Shown here: positions 25,602 through 34,342 of the stretch, one piece after another
Layout of the letters: each line of letters begins with the position of its first letter
Position numbering within the stretch: the first letter of the stretch is position 1
Program-made: the position numbers and the translations under genes
Source of the DNA: Alphaproteobacteria bacterium UBA3612
GTDB lineage: Bacteria > Pseudomonadota > Alphaproteobacteria > Sphingomonadales > Sphingomonadaceae
Assembly (NCBI GenBank): GCA_002375465.1
Contig: DFLT01000012.1
Span: forward strand, 62,485-126,484
Direction: 5' to 3'
Length of the DNA: 64,000 nucleotides
The notes under the pieces: model-generated
What the model was told of the DNA's origin: nothing
Seen by the model: the letters and a program-made list of their open reading frames with translations, nothing else
Databases searched by the model: none

Positions 25602-26870
25602 TCAGGGCCGCGTCTGACCCTGTCCGTGTACCTGATATTTGAATGTTGTCAGCTGTTCCAGACCCACGGGGCCGCGCGCATGGATCTTGCCGGTGGCGAT
25701 ACCGATCTCTGCGCCCATGCCAAATTCCCCGCCGTCGGAAAATTGCGTCGACGCATTGTGCATGACGACTGCGCTGTCGATGGTGGCGAGATACCGGTCG
25801 GCGGCGGCCTCGTCCTCCGTCAGGATCGCATCCGTGTGGCCGCTGCTGTGCTGGCTGACCCAGTCGATACCGGCGTCGAGGCCCGGGACGATTTTCACCG
25901 ACAGGATGTTATCGAGATATTCCGTCGTCCAGTCGGACTCGTCCGCAGGGACGATCCTGTCGTCGATGGCACATGCAGCCGGATCGCCGCGCACTTCACA
26001 GCCGGCGAGCGCGTCCAGCAGTTTTGGCAAAAAGGCGGATGCCACTGCTTCGTCCACCACCAGGCTCTCCGTCGCGCCGCAGACGCCGAACCGGCGCTGC
26101 TTTGCATTTGTGACAATGGCCACCGCCTTTTCCAGGTCCGCTGCTTCATGGACATAGGTATGGCAATTGCCATCGAGGTGCAGCAGCGTCGGTACGCGCG
26201 CTTCGTCGCGGACCAGTTTCACCAGGCTTTTGCCGCCACGCGGGATGACGAGATCGATTACTTCAGTCGCGCGCAGCAGGGCGCCAACGGCGGAACGCTC
26301 TGGCGTGTCGATCATCTGCACGGCGCTTTCGGGCAGGCCGGCCTTTTTCAGGCCGGACGCTACGCACTCCACGATCGCGCGCGAACTGCGCCGACTGTCG
26401 GAACCGCCCCGCAGGATGATGACATTCCCGGATTTCAGGCATAGCGCGCTCGCATCGGCGCCGACATTGGGACGCGATTCGTAAATCATGCCGATGACGC
26501 CGATCGGAACCGCAACACGCTCGATGTTCAGCCCATTGGGCCGCTCGAACTGCGCCAGCTTGCGTCCAACCGGGTCGGGCAGGGCGGCGACGGTGCGCAT
26601 ACCCTCAGCCATGCCGTTAATACGCGCTTCGTCCAGCATCAGGCGGTCGATGAATGCGTCAGGCTTGCCTGCCTCACGCGCTTCGGCGACGTCTTCTTTA
26701 TTCGCTGCGATGATTTCGTCGGTACGCGCAAGCAGCGCTTCGGCGGCGGCCTCGATTGCGGCGTTCTTGTCTGCGGTACTGGCGGTCGCGATGATACGAG
26801 CGGCAGCGCGCGCCTGTCGTCCCAGATCGGCGATATATTTGTCGGCGTCGAAGGGTTCGGTGTCAGCCAT
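25602..26870 (-). CDS. proA: Gamma-glutamyl phosphate reductase
   Basis: 422-residue NADPH-dependent enzyme that reduces gamma-glutamyl phosphate to glutamate semialdehyde in proline synthesis. The aldehyde-dehydrogenase-type fold shows VPIGVIGMIYESRPNVGADA (about residue 108) and the catalytic Cys in KQRRFGVCGATE (about 250). ATG 26870 follows GAGGA at good spacing; an in-frame ATG at 26900 would add a peptide of no family likeness. It lies 46 bases downstream of proC in the same direction. Confidence 0.95.
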   Translation of the reverse strand: MADTEPFDADKYIADLGRQARAAARIIATASTADKNAAIEAAAEALLARTDEIIAANKEDVAEAREAGKPDAFIDRLMLDEARINGMAEGMRTVAALPDPVGRKLAQFERPNGLNIERVAVPIGVIGMIYESRPNVGADASALCLKSGNVIILRGGSDSRRSSRAIVECVASGLKKAGLPESAVQMIDTPERSAVGALLRATEVIDLVIPRGGKSLVKLVRDEARVPTLLHLDGNCHTYVHEAADLEKAVAIVTNAKQRRFGVCGATESLVVDEAVASAFLPKLLDALAGCEVRGDPAACAIDDRIVPADESDWTTEYLDNILSVKIVPGLDAGIDWVSQHSSGHTDAILTEDEAAADRYLATIDSAVVMHNASTQFSDGGEFGMGAEIGIATGKIHARGPVGLEQLTTFKYQVHGQGQTRP

Positions 26871-26916
26871 ATATTTGTCCTCTATTTCAAATTCGTGCAT
26901 TCCTTCACGCTGAAGG

Positions 26917-27699
26917 TCAACGCAGTTCGCAGGCGCGGCGATACGCAGCCTCCGTGGTCTCGCGCAGAAGATCCGCAAGGTCCCCGCCGCGGCGGAGAAC
27001 GTCCAGGCCAGCCTGGGTCGTGCCGTTCGGGCTGGTGACGTCATCGCGAAGATCGGCCAGCGCGCGTTCTTCGTGGGAGGCCATATGGGCAGTGCCAAGC
27101 ACGGTTTCCACCGCCAGCATGCGCGCCTCTTCCGCATCGAATCCCAGTTCCGTGGCGGCCGAAGCAAAGCTGTTCATGAATTCGAACACATAGCCCGGCC
27201 CGGATCCGGCAATCGCCGTAAACCGGTCTATGCGATCCTCTTCCTCCACCGTGATGAACTTGCCCGTCGCCTCGATCAGCGTTTCGACATGGCCTGCCTG
27301 CGCCTCTGAAACGCCCTTTCCCTTATAAATGGCGCTCATGCCAACGCCGTACGCGGTCGGCAGGTTCGGCATCACCCGAACGACTGGTCTGCCGCCGAGA
27401 AGGGTTGCGACATGGCCCGCCGGAACGCCTGCCGCGATCGACAGGGCAAAGCCGTCGTCGGCCATTACAGATTTATATTGCGGCAGGATATCGTTCACCA
27501 TCTGCGGCTTGATGCCAACGATCAGCAAATCGAATTTCTGATCTTCTACGTCTGGAAATCCGGCATGAAGCCGAATCCCCTCCGGCGCGCGTTCCAGCGC
27601 TGGGTCGACGATGGTAAAGCTGTATTTTTCAAGATCTTGCCAACGGCGCAGCATCGAGCCCGCCATTTTTCCGCATCCGATCATCAGGATGTTCATCAA
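26917..27699 (-). CDS. proC: Pyrroline-5-carboxylate reductase
   Basis: 260-residue enzyme for the last step of proline synthesis. The Rossmann start ILMIGCGKMAGSML (residues 4-17) and the C-terminal P5CR block ALADLRDDVTSPNGTTQAGL (about 217) are clear; that block contains the substrate loop and family signature. It is the first gene of the leftward proC-proA pair and is divergent from proB. Length is normal. Confidence 0.95.
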   Translation of the reverse strand: MMNILMIGCGKMAGSMLRRWQDLEKYSFTIVDPALERAPEGIRLHAGFPDVEDQKFDLLIVGIKPQMVNDILPQYKSVMADDGFALSIAAGVPAGHVATLLGGRPVVRVMPNLPTAYGVGMSAIYKGKGVSEAQAGHVETLIEATGKFITVEEEDRIDRFTAIAGSGPGYVFEFMNSFASAATELGFDAEEARMLAVETVLGTAHMASHEERALADLRDDVTSPNGTTQAGLDVLRRGGDLADLLRETTEAAYRRACELR

Positions 27700-27982
27700 A
27701 AGCTCCCTCGCTGCTTGTCATGAAACGAACAAGCAAACTATCTACAAATTATCATGTGAGAGCGAAGGTAACAAAAATAATATTGCAGCGCAACCGGATG
27801 AAGTTCAATAATAGTTTTCGGAACGTCACAGCCGGTATTAGAATAAGGTCCGATTATAACGTGAAATTAACGGTCCATTGCAAATAAGCATGTAGCTGTG
27901 CTTTATCATGGATCAATGGATATATGTTGCAGTGCAGCAGGTTTGGTCTATGTAAGGCGCAAAACAGAAAGCGGAGTTTATA
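27700..27982. promoter_or_regulatory. AT-rich divergent region between proC and proB
   Basis: 283 bases without a gene, clearly richer in A and T than the flanking coding DNA. It must hold the promoters of both proC-proA and proB. I found no convincing -35/-10 pair or operator, and no ORF or RNA gene, to name inside it. Confidence 0.5.
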
Positions 27983-29152
27983 GTGAGCTTGGAAAAGCGT
28001 GTTGTCGTTAAGGTTGGAAGCGGATTGATCGTCAATCAGCAGGATCTGAATTTCAGATATGCGTTCTTGCACGGCCTGCTGTCCGACATCGCCGACCTGC
28101 GAAGAGAAAATTATCAGGTGGTCCTCGTCTCCTCGGGCGCGGCGGCCATTGGGCTTGGCGCTCTTGGCATGCGGCCGGAAACGGCGGGCGTGCAGGACAA
28201 ACAGGCCGCAGCTGCCTGCGGACAGCCTCTCGTCATGAACATGTACAAGCAGATCTCAATGGAATTCGGCATGAACATCGCGCAGGTGTTGCTGACGTCG
28301 GAGGAAATGGAAAACCGCAGGCGCTATCTCAATACGAAGAACACAATTGAGAAACTGCTGGAAAACAACATTCTGCCGATCGTGAACGAAAACGATACGG
28401 TGACGACCGAAGAAATTCGTGTCGGCGACAATGACCGTCTGGCCGCGAAGGTTTCCCAGATGGTCCGTGCCCCGAATTTCGTCATGCTGACAGATATCGA
28501 CGGTCTTTACGATCGCCCGCCCAGCGAGCCGGGGGCGGTATTCGTCGATGAGGTTGAGGATGTCAGCGTCTATCTGGACGCGACGAAGAGCAAGGGCGCG
28601 CTCGGTAGTGGCGGTATGCTGACCAAGATGCAGGCTGCCAATATGGCGCAGAATGCCGGCGCCACGGCTTTCATCGCGAAGGGCATTGTAGAACGCCCGA
28701 TCAGCTCCATCCTGAAGAACGAGCGCCGTCATACGCGTTGCATTGCGATCGGTGATCCGGAATCATCCTGGCGCGTATGGCTGACCGACCGCTTGCAAAT
28801 GGCGGGCAGCCTGGTCGTTTCCGCCGAGGCCGCAGAAAAACTCGTGGCCGGTGGCCGGGGCGTCGACGCAATGGACGTGGTCGCCAGCCATGGCGAATAT
28901 AGCAAGGGCGACGTCCTCCACATTTACGACGAGGATGGCGTGGAAATCGGTCGCGGTCTGACCAATTTCTCTTCCAAGGAGACCGTCTTGCTTGTGCGGT
29001 GTCCGGAAGACGAGGTGACGGCCGTACTGGGCTATCACAGCAAGTCCGATCTTATCGCCGCCGACAATTTCGTCGTCCTCGGAAAGCATCATCTCCTTTG
29101 GGATCAGCCGACGCCGGAGCCCATGGAGCGCGCTGCGCAAGCCGCAGACTAA
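27983..29152 (+). CDS. proB: Glutamate 5-kinase with PUA domain
   Basis: 389-residue enzyme for the first step of proline synthesis, phosphorylating glutamate. The amino-acid kinase domain (1-260) shows VVVKVGSGLIVN at the start, VSSGAAAIGLG (about 49), NENDTVTTEEIRVGDNDRLAA (about 135) and the substrate loop GGMLTKMQAA (about 212). A C-terminal PUA domain (about 275-370) follows, as in the feedback-inhibited type. The start is GTG 27983 with GCGGAG upstream. It is divergent from proC-proA, so all three proline genes lie within 3.6 kb but are not one operon. A strong terminator follows. Confidence 0.95.
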   Translation: MSLEKRVVVKVGSGLIVNQQDLNFRYAFLHGLLSDIADLRRENYQVVLVSSGAAAIGLGALGMRPETAGVQDKQAAAACGQPLVMNMYKQISMEFGMNIAQVLLTSEEMENRRRYLNTKNTIEKLLENNILPIVNENDTVTTEEIRVGDNDRLAAKVSQMVRAPNFVMLTDIDGLYDRPPSEPGAVFVDEVEDVSVYLDATKSKGALGSGGMLTKMQAANMAQNAGATAFIAKGIVERPISSILKNERRHTRCIAIGDPESSWRVWLTDRLQMAGSLVVSAEAAEKLVAGGRGVDAMDVVASHGEYSKGDVLHIYDEDGVEIGRGLTNFSSKETVLLVRCPEDEVTAVLGYHSKSDLIAADNFVVLGKHHLLWDQPTPEPMERAAQAAD

Positions 29153-29175
29153 ACCGGACGCAATGATGCTTTATG

Positions 29176-29207
29176 GGGCAGGTCGCGGGCGCGCGGCCTG
29201 CCCTTTT
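29176..29207 (+). terminator. Intrinsic terminator of proB
   Basis: GGGCAGG (29176-29182) pairs with CCTGCCC (29197-29203) around a GC-rich loop and is followed by TTTT (29204-29207), 24 bases past the proB stop. Confidence 0.75.
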
Positions 29208-29297
29208 GCGTTGTCTTTGCGGTTTGTACCGAAATTCTCGCACATTGCCATTTTCGGCCAAATGCGGGATATGCGGGCGCAAAGGGAGAATACGCAC

Positions 29298-31271
29298 ATG
29301 AAGAAAATGCTGTTGCTCGCATCCGCAGGGCTGGCGCTGGCCGCGCCAGCGCACGCCGTGGCTCAGGAACCTGCCACCCCCGCCGTTGCCGCTCCTGATG
29401 CCAGCGGGTCTCTTGCCACTTATGAAACGCCCGAAAACTGGAAGAGCAACACGTCTGGCCAAGTAACCACCCTGACCGCGCCAGAAGGAGATTTGAAAAT
29501 CGCGATCGTCGACGTTGGCGCGGCGCCAGACGCCACGGCAGCGGCCACCGCGGCCTGGTCTCTCTTCGGTGTCGCGGAACGGCCGGTGGCGCTGGTAGTG
29601 CCCGCCGCTGCCCGGGATGGCTGGGACGAGCGAAAGAGCATTAATTACGAAGTTTCGCCCAACGAGCAGAAGGTGGCGCGTGCCACGACACTGCGAAAGG
29701 GCGACGACTGGACAGTTTTGATCGTCGAAGGCGCCACCTCGACCGCTGCAAAGCGTTCGGCCGCTGTCGGGCTGGTCGGCGAGACCGTTCGGCCGATGGG
29801 GTACACGCCTGAAACTTTCGCGGGGCGCGAAGCCAATAACTTGGATGCCGCTCGAATTGCCGAAATGCGGACCTTCGTTGAGGAGTCCATCCGGCAGTTG
29901 GGCGTTCCGGGCGTGGGTTATGCCCTGATCGACGATGGCAAGGTCGTATATGAAGGTGGCGCTGGTGTGCGTGATGTGACCACCAACGAGCCTGTGGATG
30001 CAGATACGCTGTTCATGATCGGCTCTAATACCAAGGGGATGACGACCCTTCTGTTTTCCAAGCTGGTCGACGAAGGTCGTTTGGAGTGGGATCAGCCGGT
30101 CACCGAAGTTTATCCGGAATTCCGCCTCGGCGATGACGAAACCACGAGGCAGGTGCTGATCCGCCATCTGGTTTGCGCATGCACGGGCCTGCCGCGAAAA
30201 GACTATAACTGGATCTTCAACACCAGCCGCGAAACGCCGGCTGAAGAGACATTCACGCAACTGGCCGACACGATGCCCACCAGCGGATTCGGTGAGGTCT
30301 ATCAGTATAATAATCTGGTTGTATCGGCGGCGGGCTTTATCGGTGGCCATATCGTTCATCCTGATATGGAACTGGGCGCGGCCTATGACGCCGCGATGCA
30401 GGAAAAGGTGTTTGATCCGCTGGACATGTCGGACACGCTGTTCGACACGACGGAGGCCATCACGCGCAATTACGCCGCCCCGCATGGTTTCGACGTGGAT
30501 GGCAATATGGGCGTCAGCGATATCGACATCGAATATATCGTCGTTCCCTACCGGCCCGCTGGCGGCGCCTGGTCGAGCGCACATGACATGGCGAAATATG
30601 TCATGAACGAATTGACCCTTGGCGTGTCCCCCGATGGCGAGCGCCTCTATTCGGAAGCCAGCGTGCTGAAACGGCGCGAGCCCAACGTCTCCGTTGGCGA
30701 GGACAAAAGCTATGGCATGGGACTGCAGGTCGACAATTCCTACGGTACGCCGATCGTCTATCACGGTGGCGCCATGCCTGGCTTCCTCAGCAACTGGTAT
30801 ATCTTGCCGGAAGCAGGCGTGGGTGCTGTTCTTTTGACCAATGCCGATGCAGGCGGCGCGCTGTTCCAGCCGTTCCTGCGGCGCCTTCTGGAAATCGTAT
30901 ATGACGGTAAGCCGGAAGCCGCAGAGGATGTGGCTATGACCGCCGAGCGTATGAAAACGGCTCGCGCGGCCCAGCGGCAGAAGCTGATGGTGCCGCCCGA
31001 AGCGCAACTCGCGGATCGCTTGGCACCATCATATACCAACGATGAATTGGGCAAACTGACCGTTCGTCGCGATGGCGACCAGGTGGTCTTGAGCACTGCA
31101 AGCTGGAGCACGCGCTTGGCATCCAAGGAGAATGCCGACGGCACAAGCTCCTTCGTTGCGATCGACCCTGCGCGGCTGGGTTTTGAATTCCTGGTGGGCC
31201 AGGAAGCAAACCCGGCGACGCTGACCGTACGCGATGGCCAGCATGAATATGTCTTTACGCCTGCGTCGTAA
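29298..31271 (+). CDS. Exported serine hydrolase, beta-lactamase/CubicO family
   Basis: 657-residue secreted protein of the class C beta-lactamase/PBP4*-like group. Signal peptide (about 1-23), an N-terminal alpha/beta domain of unknown role (about 40-185), then the serine hydrolase domain (about 190-540) with S243-x-x-K246 in IGSNTKGM, the Y-N pair in YQYNNLVVS (about 335) and HGG in YHGGAMPGF. A C-terminal lipocalin-like beta domain (about 575-657) ends the protein. ATG 29298 is preceded by GGGAG; earlier Mets lack a leader. Likely acts on D-Ala peptides or esters in the periplasm. The exact substrate is unknown, and a true beta-lactamase role is not implied. Confidence 0.85.
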   Translation: MKKMLLLASAGLALAAPAHAVAQEPATPAVAAPDASGSLATYETPENWKSNTSGQVTTLTAPEGDLKIAIVDVGAAPDATAAATAAWSLFGVAERPVALVVPAAARDGWDERKSINYEVSPNEQKVARATTLRKGDDWTVLIVEGATSTAAKRSAAVGLVGETVRPMGYTPETFAGREANNLDAARIAEMRTFVEESIRQLGVPGVGYALIDDGKVVYEGGAGVRDVTTNEPVDADTLFMIGSNTKGMTTLLFSKLVDEGRLEWDQPVTEVYPEFRLGDDETTRQVLIRHLVCACTGLPRKDYNWIFNTSRETPAEETFTQLADTMPTSGFGEVYQYNNLVVSAAGFIGGHIVHPDMELGAAYDAAMQEKVFDPLDMSDTLFDTTEAITRNYAAPHGFDVDGNMGVSDIDIEYIVVPYRPAGGAWSSAHDMAKYVMNELTLGVSPDGERLYSEASVLKRREPNVSVGEDKSYGMGLQVDNSYGTPIVYHGGAMPGFLSNWYILPEAGVGAVLLTNADAGGALFQPFLRRLLEIVYDGKPEAAEDVAMTAERMKTARAAQRQKLMVPPEAQLADRLAPSYTNDELGKLTVRRDGDQVVLSTASWSTRLASKENADGTSSFVAIDPARLGFEFLVGQEANPATLTVRDGQHEYVFTPAS

Positions 31272-31292
31272 CGACGAACAAAGAATAATGTG

Positions 31293-31331
31293 GCGGCCGC
31301 GGGACAGGGCGTCCGCGGCCGCATGTGTTTT
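31293..31331 (+). terminator. Terminator of the serine hydrolase gene
   Basis: GCGGCCGCGGGAC (31293-31305) pairs with GTCCGCGGCCGC (31311-31322) with one bulged base, then the short T-rich run TGTGTTTT. The hairpin is very stable; the U-run is weak. Confidence 0.65.
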
Positions 31332-31627
31332 CGGAGTGGGCAGCGCTACTAACCGGCCACTGAAAAGAAACTGAAGATTAGCGCGGCAGATCGTCTGCGA
31401 CGCGCTTGTGCTGGGACGGCTATCCCGGGCTTAGCGGTCATGTCTGCACTGATCGTTATGCCCGAACAGGCGCTTGGTATCGGGTAACGAACGGGGAGCG
31501 GGGAAGGGAAGACCCCAACCTTGGCGCTGACGTTCTGCCGCTTCTTGAGCAGGTCGGGCGCCGATGCAGCCGGATCCGGGCATTGCTGGCGAGACGCCGC
31601 ACCCGGATCCGGTTGTCTGTAGAAAAA
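31332..31627. other. Gene-free gap with an inverted repeat after rpsI
   Basis: The gap between the serine hydrolase and rpsI has no ORF I can support. CCGGATCCGGG at 31570-31580 pairs perfectly with CCCGGATCCGG at 31602-31612, an 11-bp stem and 21-nt loop, 16 bases past the rpsI stop. It is the probable 3' end of the rplM-rpsI message, although no U-run follows on the minus strand. Confidence 0.5.
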
Positions 31628-32221
31628 TCAACGCTTCGAGAACTGGAAGCTGCGGCGAGCCTTTGCCCGGCCGTACTTCTTACGCTCCACAACGCGGCTG
31701 TCGCGGGTCAGGAAGCCAGCGCGCTTGATTTCGCTGCGCAGCTCCGGCTCCATCCGCGTCAGCGCCTGTGCGAGACCGTGCAGAACCGCACCGGCCTGAC
31801 CGCTGAGGCCGCCGCCGGAAACCGTTGCAACGACGTCATACTGACCCTTGCGCTGTGCGACTTCGAACGGCTGGTTGATAACCAGACGCAGCGTCGGGCG
31901 GGCGAAATACTTGCCCTGATCCAGACCGTTGACGGTGATCTTGCCCGAGCCCGGCTTCAGCCAGACGCGCGCGACGGCATCCTTACGGCGACCGGTCGCA
32001 TAGGACCGGCCATATTCGTCGACCTTCTTCTCGCGAAGCGGGGCGGCGTTGACGTCGTTCGGATCGCTTGCCGGGGCAGCGGGGGCGGCGGTCGACTGCG
32101 CGGCGTCATTGTCCGTCGCGGCAGCGCCTGCCTGTGCCGTCGGGGCAGCAGCCTTCTGTTCGGCTGCGGCTTCCTTCTGCAGGTCCTTCAGGTCCTCAAG
32201 ACCCTTTTTCTCTTCTGCCAT
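31628..32221 (-). CDS. rpsI: 30S ribosomal protein S9 with long N-terminal extension
   Basis: 197 residues; S9 is usually about 130. The canonical S9 domain starts near residue 68 (GRSYATGRRKDAVARVWL) and ends with the conserved basic tail KKYGRAKARRSFQFSKR. The first 65 residues are Ala/Pro/Glu-rich, low-complexity and probably unstructured. The ATG lies one base after the rplM stop and has the expected start context, so the extension is encoded within the operon frame. Similar extensions are known to me in sphingomonads. It is co-transcribed with rplM. Confidence 0.94.
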   Translation of the reverse strand: MAEEKKGLEDLKDLQKEAAAEQKAAAPTAQAGAAATDNDAAQSTAAPAAPASDPNDVNAAPLREKKVDEYGRSYATGRRKDAVARVWLKPGSGKITVNGLDQGKYFARPTLRLVINQPFEVAQRKGQYDVVATVSGGGLSGQAGAVLHGLAQALTRMEPELRSEIKRAGFLTRDSRVVERKKYGRAKARRSFQFSKR

Positions 32222-32222
32222 C

Positions 32223-32696
32223 TTACTTGCCTACCTTGTTCTTGCGATTCATGCCGGCGACGTCGAGCACTTCGGGCGACTGCGCTTCATGAGAATGTTC
32301 CGTGCCGGCGAAGACGCGCAAATTGCGCATCTGCTGGCGCCCCAGGGGACCCTTCGGGATCATGCGCTCGACGGCTTTCGTCAGCACGCGCTCGGGGAAA
32401 CGGCCCTGCAGCACCTTCTGCGGCGTCGTTTCCTTGATGCCGCCGGGATAGCCGGTGTGCTTGTAATACACCTTGTCGGTCATCTTGTTGCCGGTGAAGC
32501 GCACCTTGTCCGCATTGATGACGATGACATTGTCACCGCAATCCATGTGCGGGGTATAGCTGGCCTTGTGCTTGCCGCGCAGGCGCAGCGCGATAATGGA
32601 GGCGAGGCGCCCGACGACCAGATCTTGGGCGTCGATCAACACCCACTTCTTGTCGATCTCGCCCGCCTTCAGCGAAGGGGTCTGTTTGCCGTACAT
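32223..32696 (-). CDS. rplM: 50S ribosomal protein L13
   Basis: 157-residue ribosomal protein of normal length. Family blocks WVLIDAQDLVVGRLAS (about residue 18), GDNVIVINADKVRFTGNK (about 54) and MIPKGPLGRQQMRNLRVF (about 112) are seen. It is first in the two-gene rplM-rpsI operon. A terminator-like hairpin lies in its leader (32716-32747). In E. coli L13 represses this operon through the rplM leader; whether that holds here is inference. Confidence 0.96.
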   Translation of the reverse strand: MYGKQTPSLKAGEIDKKWVLIDAQDLVVGRLASIIALRLRGKHKASYTPHMDCGDNVIVINADKVRFTGNKMTDKVYYKHTGYPGGIKETTPQKVLQGRFPERVLTKAVERMIPKGPLGRQQMRNLRVFAGTEHSHEAQSPEVLDVAGMNRKNKVGK

Positions 32697-32715
32697 TCGG
32701 GAAATTCCTTGTTGA

Positions 32716-32747
32716 AAAACAAAAGGCGGACGGCCGAAGCCGGCCGC
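32716..32747 (-). promoter_or_regulatory. Terminator-like hairpin in the rplM leader
   Basis: On the minus strand GCGGCCGGC-TTCG-GCCGTCCGC (32747-32726) forms an 8-bp stem with one mismatch and a UUCG tetraloop, followed by CTTTTGTTTTT. It sits 30 bases before the rplM ATG and downstream of the promoter candidate. It may end the upstream ctaA-DUF2237 message, or act as a leader attenuator or L13 site. Confidence 0.55.
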
Positions 32748-32759
32748 TTTGTGCAGGTC

Positions 32760-32787
32760 ATATGACTGAGTGGACGAAAAAGGTCAA
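32760..32787 (-). promoter_or_regulatory. Candidate sigma-70 promoter of rplM-rpsI
   Basis: Minus-strand TTGACC (-35, 32787-32782) and TCATAT (-10, 32765-32760) with a 16-bp spacer. The transcript would start just before the leader hairpin. Confidence 0.45.
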
Positions 32788-32830
32788 GGATTGGGGCAGG
32801 TTGCCGGTGTGGTAAAATGTTACCAGAGGA

Positions 32831-33202
32831 CTATTGATCCGCCTCCTCGTCATAAGCGTGTGCCTGCAAATGGCCGAGCTGTAGAACTTCCAGGGCGCGT
32901 TCGTGTGTCGCCTCCAGCCGTACCAGCGGCGCCGCGCCGCCGGCGCGCGCCTGTTCCCAGCGGGCGGCGCAGATGCACCATTGATCTCCGGGTTTCAGGC
33001 CCGGAAACAGGAATTGTGGTCGGGGCGTCGACAGGTCGTTCCCCGCCGCCTTTGAAAAGGTAAGAAATTCATCGGTCATGACGGCGCAGACGCTGTGATT
33101 GCCGACATCTTCGGGCACGGAATTGCAGCAGCCGTCGCGATGCCATCCGGTCTTGGGATCATGGCTGCAGTCGGCGAGGTCGCCGCCCAGAATATTTTTC
33201 AC
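32831..33202 (-). CDS. DUF2237 family protein
   Basis: 123-residue cytoplasmic protein with several conserved Cys. The blocks KNILGGDLADCSHDPKTGWH at the start, NHSVCAVMTDEFLTFSKAAG (about 42) and GLKPGDQWCICAARW (about 72) match the DUF2237 family, whose function is unknown. Four conserved Cys and several His suggest metal binding, but this is inference. GTG 33202 overlaps the ctaA stop (GTGA), so it is translated with heme A synthase. The longer in-frame extension runs antisense of nothing conserved and is rejected. Confidence 0.85.
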   Translation of the reverse strand: MKNILGGDLADCSHDPKTGWHRDGCCNSVPEDVGNHSVCAVMTDEFLTFSKAAGNDLSTPRPQFLFPGLKPGDQWCICAARWEQARAGGAAPLVRLEATHERALEVLQLGHLQAHAYDEEADQ

Positions 33203-34218
33203 GTGCGCTCTCCGATGGCCGGTTCTCCAATCCGATGCGCGCAGGCTGCGGCGCACCAGACGATCAGGGCCGCAACCCCTTGGTGTGTTGCGGCAATCCA
33301 CAATTCAACGCCAGACAACAGGGTCATGACGCCCAGTCCGATCTGCGTTACGATCAAAAGCTTCAACGCAATGGGCGTCCTTCGGGATCCACGCTTCATG
33401 GCGGTAACCCCCAGCCAGACCAGCAGGGCCGCGGCGACAAAGGCCCACCAGCGGTGAATGAACTGAACGATGACCGGATTATCGACAAGGTTACGCCAGG
33501 CGGGTTCGATCCACTCAGGATAAGCCGGAAAGAAATGCCCGCCCATTGTGGGCCATTCCGCATAGGCATAGCCGGCGTCCATCCCGGCAACGAACGCCCC
33601 CAAAATGGTCTGAACGAACAGACCCAGCAGCGCCACGCTGGCAAGTGCCGTCAGTGGTGCCCGGCCGCGGAGCAGGTCGCTGGCGGTCCAGATCAGGGCG
33701 GCGATGATGAAGAAGGCCAGGTTCAAATGCACTGCCAGCCGAATGTGCGAGACATCGGGAACGTCGGCCAGCCCGGACGTCACCATCCACCAGCCGATAA
33801 CGCCCTGCAATCCGCCGAGCGCCAGCAGGGCGACTAGCCGCGGCTTATAACCGGGGGGGATCTGACCTCTGACCCAGAACCACAAGAGCGGCAGTGCGAA
33901 GGCGAGGCCGATGATCCGGCCCAACAGCCGGTGTGCCCATTCCCAGAAATAGATGTTTTTATATTCAGACAGGGACATGCCGGCGTTTTTGTAACGATAT
34001 TCGGGCGAGGCCTGATAATCTGCGAATTCGGCGCGCCACGCCTCCTCCGTCAGGGGCGGCACTGCGCCGGTCACCGGTTCCCAGCGCACCATGGAAAGGC
34101 CGCTTTCGGTCAGCCGTGTAATGCCACCGACGACCACCATCAGGACGACGAGAGCCGCGACGGCACTTAGCCATATGGCGATAGGGCGCGCTGCTGCGGG
34201 CTGTGATGATAGGGTCAT
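33199..34218 (-). CDS. ctaA: Heme A synthase (COX15/CtaA type)
   Basis: 339-residue eight-helix membrane enzyme that oxidises heme O to heme A for cytochrome aa3 oxidase. Family blocks VVVGGITRLTESGLSMVRWE (about 28), FWEWAHRLLGRIIG (about 91, heme-ligand His), HIRLAVHLNLAF (about 158) and FIHRWWAF (about 254) give the expected His pairs. It shares a four-base overlap with the DUF2237 gene. It is divergent from the MerC gene, with 124 bases between. No other oxidase gene is in the window. Confidence 0.94.
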   Translation of the reverse strand: MTLSSQPAAARPIAIWLSAVAALVVLMVVVGGITRLTESGLSMVRWEPVTGAVPPLTEEAWRAEFADYQASPEYRYKNAGMSLSEYKNIYFWEWAHRLLGRIIGLAFALPLLWFWVRGQIPPGYKPRLVALLALGGLQGVIGWWMVTSGLADVPDVSHIRLAVHLNLAFFIIAALIWTASDLLRGRAPLTALASVALLGLFVQTILGAFVAGMDAGYAYAEWPTMGGHFFPAYPEWIEPAWRNLVDNPVIVQFIHRWWAFVAAALLVWLGVTAMKRGSRRTPIALKLLIVTQIGLGVMTLLSGVELWIAATHQGVAALIVWCAAACAHRIGEPAIGERT

Positions 34219-34303
34219 GGGCAGCGTCTATCCCTTTGCGGCCCGCCCTCCAACCCGCAGACGGTCGCACGCGCCTGCGACATGGTTGCGCGGAATGAAT
34301 CGC

Positions 34304-34332
34304 TTGTCCGGCAGTTCATGTAACACTATATC
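34304..34332 (+). promoter_or_regulatory. Candidate sigma-70 promoter of merC-like gene
   Basis: TTGTCC (34304-34309), 17-bp spacer, TATATC (34327-34332). Transcription would begin near 34339, only a few bases before ATG 34343, so the message would be almost leaderless unless the downstream ATG 34364 is used. Confidence 0.4.
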
Positions 34333-34342
34333 CTTCTGCGTG

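Noticed and set aside
29052..31007. 651-residue open frame on the minus strand
   Set aside because: It is fully antisense to proB and the serine hydrolase, both of which have clear family motifs.
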